Positions 30,590-37,837 of a DNA stretch of 64,000 nucleotides are shown here, one piece after another. The notes under the pieces are model-generated. The model saw nothing but the letters and a program-made list of their open reading frames with translations. It had not been told where the DNA came from and ran no database searches. Source of the stretch: Ww85 sp963745765 (GTDB lineage: Bacteria > Desulfobacterota > Desulfobulbia > Desulfobulbales > Desulfocapsaceae); the NCBI GenBank assembly GCA_963745765.1, contig CAVUYQ010000015.1:1-64000 (forward strand), given 5' to 3'. Position 1 is the stretch's first letter. Every line of letters begins with the position of its first letter. The position numbers and the translations under genes are program-made.

Positions 30590-30858
30590 ACCTTTTCCTC
30601 TTCCTCTGTTTTTTTCTTCTGGGTAGGTGGAGCAGGTGGCTTTAGAGCCGGTATTCTGCTATAACACGGGAACAGCTGCAATTTTCATACGAGTGCGCTT
30701 CTATTCTATCCAGATTGGAAGAGAGGTCAAGATTTTTATGATTGGAGTCACCTCAGGAATTTTCCTTTATTAATGAATCCAGCAGGACCTGCCGATTCGG
30801 ACTGTGGTCGGCACAACTTGTGAAATAGTCAGGCTAACTGCCGAAACAGGAAAGAAAT

Positions 30859-33003
30859 ATGCGATTCATAGCCACATGCGCTGCCGGACTGGAAACACTC
30901 ACCGTAGACGAGATAAGGAAATGGGGCGGACAGGAGATTGTTAAGGAAATCGGATCGGTTCGCTGGTCAGGCTCCCTTGAGAGCGGCTACCGCGCCTGTC
31001 TATGGTCCCGTTTTTCCTCCAGAATTCTACTGCTATTGGACGAGATGCCTATCGCCAATACTGACGACCTCTATGACCAGGCGCGAAGGCAGAACTGGGA
31101 AGAGCACCTGGGTATCGACAACAGTTTCGCGGTTGATGGAACCTGCGCACAGGGAAGCCCGATTACTCACAGTAGATTTGCCGCTTTGCGGGTAAAGGAT
31201 GGCGTCGTCGATCAATTCAGGGAAAAAACAGGCCGCAGGCCCGATGTACAGGTGACGCAACCGGATATCCGCCTGAATATCCATGTGGGAGGCGAGAAAT
31301 CATCCCTGTCAATCGATCTTTCCGGTGAAAGTCTGCATCGCCGGGGCTATCGGTCGGAAGGGGGGCAGGCGCCCCTGAAGGAAACCCTTGCCGCAGCAGT
31401 TGTTGCATTGAGTGGCTGGAGTGGTGAAGAACCTCTGGTCGATCCGATGTGCGGGGCCGGAACAATTCTTATTGAAGCAGCCCTGATGGCAGGTGATTCT
31501 GCACCGGGTCTTGGCAGGTCCTACTATGGTCTGACTAAATGGAAAGGCCACAATGAGGGGCTCTGGACAGAACTGGTCACCGAGGCTATTGAGCGGGAAC
31601 GTGAGGGTCAGCATCGTAAATGGCCAAGCCTGACCGGTTACGATGCTGACAGCAGTGTTATCGGGTTTGCGCGGGAAAATATCAGACGTGCAGGGCTTGA
31701 AGGAAAAATCAAGGTAAGCCAACAGGAACTTTTGTTTCTCAAGGCGCCGCCTTCCCGTGGACATCTTATCTGCAATCCGCCTTACGGCGAGCGATTATCA
31801 GAGTCAGAGGTGGTGAAATATCTCTACCGTTGTCTTGGTAACCGCTTGCAGGAATCATTTAAGGATTGGAAAATAGGTCTTTTTACCATGAAACCAGAGT
31901 ATGCAGATCTCCTGCAGATAGCCTGGCAACAGAGTCACAGCCTTCGCAACGGTCCGCTCTCCTGTCGTCTTTATAACGGCGTTGTTGGCGGCACGGGGAG
32001 TTTTACCTGGAGCCTTCCTGTCCCGGAGGGTGGTGACACCAATGGCGAGGACCTTGCCAACAGACTGAAAAAGAATTTTCGAAATATCCATAGCTGGGCG
32101 ACGAAAAACGGGATTGAGTGCTTCAGGCTCTATGACCGTGACTTGCCGGAATATAACATCAGTATCGATATTTTCCAAAAGCGTGTCCTTATCCGGGAAT
32201 TTTCTCCCCCGAAAGAGATGGATCCGGCCACGGCAAAGGACCGCTTCAACAGCGCACTCGGCGTGGTTCGCTCGGTTCTCGGCGTGGGGCGTGATCGTGT
32301 TTATATATCCAGATTTAATAAGAAAAAAGAACAGAGTGATCCCAGCCATGCAAAGATAAAGCAGCCCCGTCTCTATGAGGTGCGGGAGAACGGCTGTTCA
32401 TATCTGGTTAACCTGTCGGGGGCGTATGACACAGGACTCGTCCTTGTCCAGCGCGAGGCGAGAATCAGGATAATGCAGCAGGCAGGTGACAAAGAATTCC
32501 TGAACCTCTTCGGTCATACCGGTTCTGCAACGGTTTCTGCAGCCCTGGGCCGCGCCAGGAGGACAATAACGGTAGAACCGTCACTCCATTACCTGCAGTG
32601 GGCCGAGAAAAATTTTTCACTCAACGGTTTGTATCCCCACTATCATCAACTGGTTCAGGCTGATTGTCTGGAATGGCTTAAAGAACAGCACAGCACCTAT
32701 GATCTGATCTATGCCGGCCTGCATAAACCCACTTATTATTCCGGCAATGAGCGTATTTTCGATGCCAAAAAAGAGCACGCCCGATTGATCAGGCTGGTGA
32801 TGTCGAGATTGAATCAGGATGGGTCCTTTTATTTTTCAACGACGGCCAGATCTTTTCGTCTCGACGAAGAGCTGGGAGAAAATTACGTTTGCCGGAATAT
32901 CAGTAATGAAATGGTACCAAAGGATTTTGAGCGGCATCAGCAATTATACCAGTTTTGGGAATTTCGCCACAGCACTGCCGGGAGGATTGAAAAATTGGAA
33001 TAA
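30859..33003 (+). CDS. rlmL: Bifunctional 23S rRNA methyltransferase RlmKL-like, altered second active site
   Basis: RlmKL methylates G2445 (RlmL half, THUMP plus Rossmann) and G2069 (RlmK half). Residues 1-380 contain THUMP and the RlmL core: LVDPMCGAGTILIEAALMAG and the catalytic HLICNPPYGERL. Residues 390-714 align with RlmK and keep FLNLFGHTGSATVSAALG and ARRTITVEPSLHYLQWAEKN, and QADCLEWLKEQHSTYDLIYA. The expected DPPxF motif, however, is replaced by GLHKPTYYSGNERIFD. The RlmK-type DHR motif is also changed, to VLVQREARIRI. The first half is therefore probably active, and the second may be inactive or altered. ATG at 30859 has GGAAAGAAAT upstream. Confidence 0.9.
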   Translation: MRFIATCAAGLETLTVDEIRKWGGQEIVKEIGSVRWSGSLESGYRACLWSRFSSRILLLLDEMPIANTDDLYDQARRQNWEEHLGIDNSFAVDGTCAQGSPITHSRFAALRVKDGVVDQFREKTGRRPDVQVTQPDIRLNIHVGGEKSSLSIDLSGESLHRRGYRSEGGQAPLKETLAAAVVALSGWSGEEPLVDPMCGAGTILIEAALMAGDSAPGLGRSYYGLTKWKGHNEGLWTELVTEAIEREREGQHRKWPSLTGYDADSSVIGFARENIRRAGLEGKIKVSQQELLFLKAPPSRGHLICNPPYGERLSESEVVKYLYRCLGNRLQESFKDWKIGLFTMKPEYADLLQIAWQQSHSLRNGPLSCRLYNGVVGGTGSFTWSLPVPEGGDTNGEDLANRLKKNFRNIHSWATKNGIECFRLYDRDLPEYNISIDIFQKRVLIREFSPPKEMDPATAKDRFNSALGVVRSVLGVGRDRVYISRFNKKKEQSDPSHAKIKQPRLYEVRENGCSYLVNLSGAYDTGLVLVQREARIRIMQQAGDKEFLNLFGHTGSATVSAALGRARRTITVEPSLHYLQWAEKNFSLNGLYPHYHQLVQADCLEWLKEQHSTYDLIYAGLHKPTYYSGNERIFDAKKEHARLIRLVMSRLNQDGSFYFSTTARSFRLDEELGENYVCRNISNEMVPKDFERHQQLYQFWEFRHSTAGRIEKLE

Positions 33004-33096
33004 AACTCCGGAAGTGTCTTGTGACAGGCATGTACCATAACAGAATGGTCGTATGCCAGGTTCTTTATCATTCAAAACCAGGGAACGAGGGCGCCT

Positions 33097-34698
33097 ATGA
33101 GTAACAAGGATGCAAAAATAGAAGAACTTGAGAAACAGGTATCCGGCACAAAGCGACAACTTGCTTCTTTGCAGAAACGTTTAGCTTCGGCAGAAAAAGA
33201 GAGCCGTACCAAGAGTGAATTCCTGATGAGTATGGGGCACGATATCAGGACACCGATGAATGGAATCATGGGAATGACCAACCTGGTACTGGAATCTGAT
33301 TTAACAGAGGAGCAGCGTCGTCATCTCGAGATGGTCAGTGCATCGGCAGATCAATTATTGGACGTAGTTAACGATATTCTCGATTTCTGCCGGATTGAGT
33401 CCGGCGTCCTGAAATTCAAGAATGAGGATTTCACTTTGTCCGACAGCCTTGATTGCGATCTTTATTTGATGACGCTTGCGGCACGCCAGAAAAATATCGA
33501 TCTCGTCTACCGCGTTGATCCCGCTGTTCCAACCTGTCTTAATAGCGACCCGGACCGCCTTGTTCAGGTGATCATTAATCTTGTCAACAATGCCATTAAA
33601 TTTACCGAGAAAGGATCGGTTACCGTTAGCGTAGAGAATATCGGCACCGATGAAAAGGACATGGTTGTCCTTAAATTTTCGGTGACGGATACCGGGATCG
33701 GTATTCCAGCAGAGAAACAGCAGATTATTATTGACAGTTTCAACCAGGATTATACTTCCTACTCAAGGAAGTTCTGGGGAGGCGGGCTTGGTCTGACGAT
33801 TTCCGGGCAGCTGGTTCATCTGGCTGGCGGTGAGATCGGCCTTGAAAGCAGCCCGGGCGCCGGCGCAACCTTTTGGTTTACGTGGAAGTTTGGCCATCCA
33901 TCTGATGATCAGAACCGGGCCGCCGGGACCAGGGATCTGGATATCATCGAACCGGAATCGGGTTTTATACCTCCTGGTACGCGGGTGTTGCTGGCTGAGG
34001 ATGAAAAAATCAGCAGGGTTCTCATCGAGACATTGCTTGAGCAGGTCGGATTAAGCGTGTCTGTCGTTGAGAACGGACGGCAGGCTGTTGATGAGGCATT
34101 CAGCGGCAATTACCAGGCGATTTTGATGGATATCCAGATGCCGGTTATGGATGGTCTTGAGGCGACAAGAGAAATTAGAAATCATGAACGTCAGCATGGC
34201 GGACATTTGCCGATTATCGCCTTGACAGCCCATGCGATGCACGGCGACCGGGAAAAATGCCTGCAGGCAGGAATGGATGATTATCTCCCTAAACCGCTGA
34301 ACAAGGACGGACTCTTTGAGGTTTTAAATCGCCACCTGGGCAATTCGGCACTATTGGTAGACGGTGATTTCATAAGCAGGCAGATGGTGGTGGAGTTTTT
34401 GATTGAGTCGGGATGGAGAGTTACCCTTGCTGAAACAGTGCGTTCAGCCCTTTACCAGGCATCAATTAATCATTTTGACTTCATTTTGCTCGATATGGAT
34501 GAGCCTGAACAGGGAGTTGAAACAGTAGAGGCCATACGTCGCCTGGAAGAATATTCAGGCCGTCATGCTCTCATCCTGGGTATCGGTACCAGTGCTATCA
34601 GCCAGGAATTGCTCACTGCATACCGGGAGAGCGGTATTGACGATTTCCTGCAGCGTCCTCTGGATATTGCTCTTCTGCGTCGGCAGATGATGCGCTGA
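33097..34698 (+). CDS. Soluble hybrid histidine kinase with two receiver domains
   Basis: Two-component signalling protein without any membrane segment or PAS/GAF sensor. Residues 1-35 form a coiled coil (KIEELEKQVSGTKRQLASLQ). HisKA follows with the phospho-His in FLMSMGHDIRTPMNGIMGMT. HATPase has INLVNNAIKFTEKGSVTV (N box), VTDTGIGIPAEKQQII (G1) and FWGGGLGLTISGQL (G2). A full receiver has LLAEDEKISRVLIET and the phospho-Asp in AILMDIQMPVMDGLEATRE. A second receiver-like domain at residues 420-530 has FILLDMDEPEQGVET, where a candidate Asp remains but other acidic residues are lost. It starts 93 bases after rlmKL, and no partner regulator is adjacent. Confidence 0.92.
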   Translation: MSNKDAKIEELEKQVSGTKRQLASLQKRLASAEKESRTKSEFLMSMGHDIRTPMNGIMGMTNLVLESDLTEEQRRHLEMVSASADQLLDVVNDILDFCRIESGVLKFKNEDFTLSDSLDCDLYLMTLAARQKNIDLVYRVDPAVPTCLNSDPDRLVQVIINLVNNAIKFTEKGSVTVSVENIGTDEKDMVVLKFSVTDTGIGIPAEKQQIIIDSFNQDYTSYSRKFWGGGLGLTISGQLVHLAGGEIGLESSPGAGATFWFTWKFGHPSDDQNRAAGTRDLDIIEPESGFIPPGTRVLLAEDEKISRVLIETLLEQVGLSVSVVENGRQAVDEAFSGNYQAILMDIQMPVMDGLEATREIRNHERQHGGHLPIIALTAHAMHGDREKCLQAGMDDYLPKPLNKDGLFEVLNRHLGNSALLVDGDFISRQMVVEFLIESGWRVTLAETVRSALYQASINHFDFILLDMDEPEQGVETVEAIRRLEEYSGRHALILGIGTSAISQELLTAYRESGIDDFLQRPLDIALLRRQMMR

Positions 34699-34871
34699 GT
34701 CCCTTATCCGGCAGGGGGGACAAGACACTGCCCTCGGGAGATCGGAATAAAACCGGGCTGCGCATTGGGGGGTGTAAAAACCTTGTGCCCAGGTTCATAC
34801 CCAGCTATATTGGTTGACTGCCGCTGTTTATCGCCGTTTCGCCGTCGGATGTTGGGCGGAATAAAAATAGA

Positions 34872-34952
34872 GGGTACCTTGAATAATTAGGTTATTCGAT
34901 CGAGTTTAACGCAGGATCGGGCGAAAAGCGATTATGCAAGGTGGCCTTTAGA
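34872..34952. repeat. Dispersed repeat copy C, about 81 bp with inverted ends
   Basis: The plus strand starts GGGTACCTTGAATAATTAGG, continuing TTATTCGATCGAG, and ends CGATTATGCAAGGTGGCC, so the two ends can pair (GGxxACCTTGxATAAT). It matches the outer parts of copy A. It ends 22 bases before the KAS III start. The gap 34699-34974 has no other clear feature. Confidence 0.6.
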
Positions 34953-34974
34953 ATTAAATTGATGCCTATCTCTC

Positions 34975-36015
34975 ATGCCACCATTTTCCCATGTCTGTCT
35001 GCATACCTACGGATACGAGTTTCCTCCGAATGTTCTCACCTCTGAGGCAATAGAACAGAGACTGGCTCCGGTGTACCGGCATCTCAGGCTTCCTGATGGC
35101 CGGCTTGAGATGATGAGCGGCATCAGTGAGAGACGTCTCTGGGATCCGGGAACAAGACCCAGTGAGGCTGCCGCCAGGGCTGGAAGAAAAACCATCGAGC
35201 GTGCAGGGATTTCACCTGAAAATGTGCAATGTCTCTTGTTTACGTCGGTTTCCCGGGATATGCTGGAACCGGCAACGGCATCTTTCGTCCACCATAGCCT
35301 TGGTCTATCACCTGACTGTTTGGTGTTCGATATTTCCAACGCCTGTCTCGGTTTTCTGGACGGCATGATCATGTTGGCGAACATGATTGAACACGGGCAG
35401 GTGGAAAATGGCCTGATCGTTTCCGGAGAAACGGCTGAGGAGCTGGTTGAATCAACCATTACCGCCCTGCTTGGTGACAAGACGCTGACCAGGAAAAGTA
35501 TCAAATCGGCCTTCGCTTCATTGACCATCGGTTCAGGAGCCGTCGGGCTGTATATGTGCCGATGTGAGCCGGGCGAGAATGAAAGACCCCGCCTGATCTG
35601 CAGCTCCTGGCGGGCAAACACAACACACGCCAATCTTTGTCTTGGAGGCAGTTCGGCGAACCAGACCATCTTGATGTCAACGAATTCGGAGGAGCTGTTG
35701 ATTCAAGGCATTGAAACGGCCTACCAGACCTGGAATATTTTTTCTGCTGTCAGCGGCTGGCGGGCAGAAGAAATTCACTGTTTCTTCTGTCACCAGGTTG
35801 GCACTGCCCATGCAAGGTTGCTTTTTGATAAACTCGGCCTTGACAGCAGCAAAAATTTTGAGACCTTGTCCTTCCTGGGCAATGTTGGTTCGGTCTCGGC
35901 ACCGATTACCATGGCGCTTGCGCTTGAGCAGGGGATATTTCGTCAGGGCCAGAAGGCTGCCATGCTTGGCATTGGCAGTGGCATCAATTGCATGATGCTT
36001 GGTATCGAGTGGTAA
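34975..36015 (+). CDS. 3-oxoacyl-ACP synthase III family (thiolase-fold) enzyme
   Basis: KAS III/OleA-like condensing enzyme that joins an acyl thioester to a second acyl or malonyl unit. The 346-residue protein has the nucleophile Cys in VFDISNACLGFLDGMIM, the His in IHCFFCHQVGTAHARLL and Asn in FETLSFLGNVGSVSAPI, in the usual order of the KAS III triad. The glycine-rich tail is AAMLGIGSGINCMMLGIEW. Substrate cannot be told from sequence; the absence of fabD, fabG or acpP nearby and the presence of an acyl thioesterase gene 1.3 kb downstream suggest a special lipid rather than housekeeping FabH. ATG at 34975 lacks a strong ribosome site and sits beside a dispersed repeat. Confidence 0.85.
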   Translation: MPPFSHVCLHTYGYEFPPNVLTSEAIEQRLAPVYRHLRLPDGRLEMMSGISERRLWDPGTRPSEAAARAGRKTIERAGISPENVQCLLFTSVSRDMLEPATASFVHHSLGLSPDCLVFDISNACLGFLDGMIMLANMIEHGQVENGLIVSGETAEELVESTITALLGDKTLTRKSIKSAFASLTIGSGAVGLYMCRCEPGENERPRLICSSWRANTTHANLCLGGSSANQTILMSTNSEELLIQGIETAYQTWNIFSAVSGWRAEEIHCFFCHQVGTAHARLLFDKLGLDSSKNFETLSFLGNVGSVSAPITMALALEQGIFRQGQKAAMLGIGSGINCMMLGIEW

Positions 36016-36047
36016 AACGGAAAAGACAGAAGGTGGACAAGAGTGAT

Positions 36048-36620
36048 ATGAAAACAATGTTGTCCGAAGAACAGGGAAGCATCTTGTTGAATCTGGTTCG
36101 TGAAACCATCGGGCAGCGTCTTGGTGTGTTTGTAAAGAAAAGCCCTGCCGGATTCGCCCCCGCCCTTCAGCAATCCTGCGCCACCTTTGTCACCTTGAAA
36201 ATAGAGGGAAAGCTGCGGGGCTGTATCGGTAATCTGGAACCATCCGGCGGTCTGGTCGAATCCATACGAAGTAACGCTTTGAGCGCCGCTTTTCATGATC
36301 ACCGTTTCTCGCCGCTGACCGTCGAAGAGTTCGGTCGGGTCGAGGTCGAGATTTCAATTTTGAGTCCTGCCGAGCCGCTTGAGTACCAGGATGGTGCTGA
36401 GCTGGTTGATAAACTTCGAGCCGGAATCGATGGCGTTATTCTACAGTTGGGAAACGCGCGAGCCACCTTTCTGCCGCAGGTCTGGGAACAGTTACCCGAG
36501 CCGGCAGATTTTCTCAATCATCTCTGTCAGAAGGCTGGACTTGAACCTTCGGCATGGCGGCACGATCATCCTGATATCTTTCTGTATCAGGTCCGGAGCT
36601 TTAAAGAGGAGCGAAGGTGA
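36048..36620 (+). CDS. amrA: AMMECR1 domain protein (AmmeMemoRadiSam system protein A)
   Basis: Conserved small protein of unknown biochemical function, often found with Memo and a radical SAM enzyme. The start chosen is ATG 36048, giving MKTMLSEEQGSILLNLVRET. The AMMECR1 signature is ATFVTLKIEGKLRGCIGNLE with the invariant LRGCIG; it is followed by NALSAAFHDHRFSPLTVEE, VEVEISILSPAEPLEY and GIDGVILQLGNARATFLPQV. The C-terminus has WRHDHPDIFLYQVRSF. At about 190 residues it is the usual size. Memo and radical SAM partners are not adjacent. It lies 32 bases downstream of the KAS III gene and overlaps the next gene by four bases (GTGA), so it is part of a run. Confidence 0.9.
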   Translation: MKTMLSEEQGSILLNLVRETIGQRLGVFVKKSPAGFAPALQQSCATFVTLKIEGKLRGCIGNLEPSGGLVESIRSNALSAAFHDHRFSPLTVEEFGRVEVEISILSPAEPLEYQDGAELVDKLRAGIDGVILQLGNARATFLPQVWEQLPEPADFLNHLCQKAGLEPSAWRHDHPDIFLYQVRSFKEERR

Positions 36621-37235
36621 AACTGATAGTTGGGCCGGAACTGGCCGAGCAGATAGGGTTGCTCTATCAGGAAATGGAAACCGTCTATGATCGGGTTGCC
36701 AGGGCAACTCGGCTTGACCTGCAATGGTTGCCCTGATAATTGCTGTGATTCCTATTTCATGCACCATACCTATGTGGAGTGGAGCTACCTGTGGCGCGGG
36801 TTTTCCGAATTACCGTCCGATAAACAAAAGGATATCCTCCATCGGGCAGGGGCGTACGAACAGAAATGTCAAACCGCCCTGTCAGCAGGTGAACGGCCCC
36901 AGGTCATGTGTCCGCTTAATGAATCGGGACGCTGTGCGCTTTATAAATATCGTTTGATGGTGTGCAGGACGCACGGTGTTCCCGCGGCAATGACGAGACC
37001 TGATGGCAGGAGGCTGCAGTTTCCCGGTTGTTTCCGATGCCAGGATATTGTTGAGAGGAACTTTGCCGATGTGCAGCAGCTGCCGGTAATGGATCGTACG
37101 GGACTACTGAGCCGGCTGGTTGTCCTTGAGCAGCAGTTTCTGTCCGGTAAGCGCCATCTTGCCCCACGGGTGCAAATGACCATTGCAGCCATGCTGAGAA
37201 GCGGCCCGCCGTCACTGCCGGACTGTTCAGAGTAA
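36617..37235 (+). CDS. YkgJ family Cys-rich (Zn/Fe-chelate-binding) protein, frameshift near 36700
   Basis: UPF0153/YkgJ family; a cysteine cluster thought to bind zinc or iron, function unknown. A GTG at 36617 overlapping the AMMECR1 stop gives MKLIVGPELAEQIGLLYQEM and ETVYDRVARQLG once one G of the GGG run near 36702 is removed. The other frame then carries LTCNGCPDNCCDSYFMHHTY (CxxCxxxCC), followed by CPLNESGRCALYKYRLMVCR and FPGCFRCQD. The order of Cys groups is that of the family. The combined length is about 205 residues. A second YkgJ protein is encoded at 48867. Its neighbours are AMMECR1 and, 86 bases downstream, a hotdog thioesterase. Confidence 0.82.
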
Positions 37236-37321
37236 CCAATAAGGTTATTATTCTTGCTGCGTCAGGCCCATTAACGGGATTGCGATGCTGGCAAGATGAG
37301 AAGAGGCAACAGGAGAAACGA

Positions 37322-37828
37322 GTGAAACTTAAGGTGATCAGCAAACAGCCAAATTCAAAGATGTGTTTTGTCTGTGGCCTGGAAAATGCTTTTGGTTTGA
37401 AAAGCCGTTTTTATGACCTGGAAAATGGTGAAATAATGGCAATTTTCACTCCTGCCGACGAACACCAGAGTTATCCGGGACGTCTGCATGGCGGTATCGC
37501 TGCTGCGATTCTGGATGAAACGATTGGCCGGGCAATAATCGGCCACAGCGCGCGCGATCTCTGGGGGGTGACGGTTGATTTTTCCATGAAATTCAGGAAA
37601 CCGGTTCCGCTTGATCAGGATGTCAGGGTCGTTGCAAGAATCACGAGCGAGAACAAGCGGACCTTTGCCGGTACCGGAGAAATACTGCTTGCTGACGGAT
37701 CAGTTGCTATTGAAGGAAGCGGACGCTATTTGAAAATGGACATCTCCCGTATTACTGAATTTGATTTTGAAAATGAAGAATGGAAGATTATCGAACAAGG
37801 CGATGATCCTGTCGAAGTGGAGCGATAA
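37322..37828 (+). CDS. Hotdog-fold acyl-CoA thioesterase (PaaI/YigI-like)
   Basis: Hydrolyses acyl-CoA or related thioesters. GTG at 37322 with AGGAG seven bases upstream gives KLKVISKQPNSKMCFVCGLE, then YPGRLHGGIAAAILDETIGR with the typical HGG and catalytic Asp/Glu of hotdog enzymes. GVTVDFSMKFRKPVPLDQDV follows, and IEGSGRYLKMDISRITEFD ends it. The N-terminal CFVCG is common in the subgroup sometimes annotated as 4HBT or THEM4-like. The 168 residues are normal. It is the last gene of the KAS III-AMMECR1-YkgJ run and faces the kinase gene on the other strand after nine bases. Confidence 0.85.
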   Translation: MKLKVISKQPNSKMCFVCGLENAFGLKSRFYDLENGEIMAIFTPADEHQSYPGRLHGGIAAAILDETIGRAIIGHSARDLWGVTVDFSMKFRKPVPLDQDVRVVARITSENKRTFAGTGEILLADGSVAIEGSGRYLKMDISRITEFDFENEEWKIIEQGDDPVEVER

Positions 37829-37837
37829 GGTCGTTTT

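Noticed and set aside
30590..30858. Gene in the gap between pal and rlmKL
   Set aside because: Open frames here are antisense extensions of pal with no ribosome site or recognised motif.
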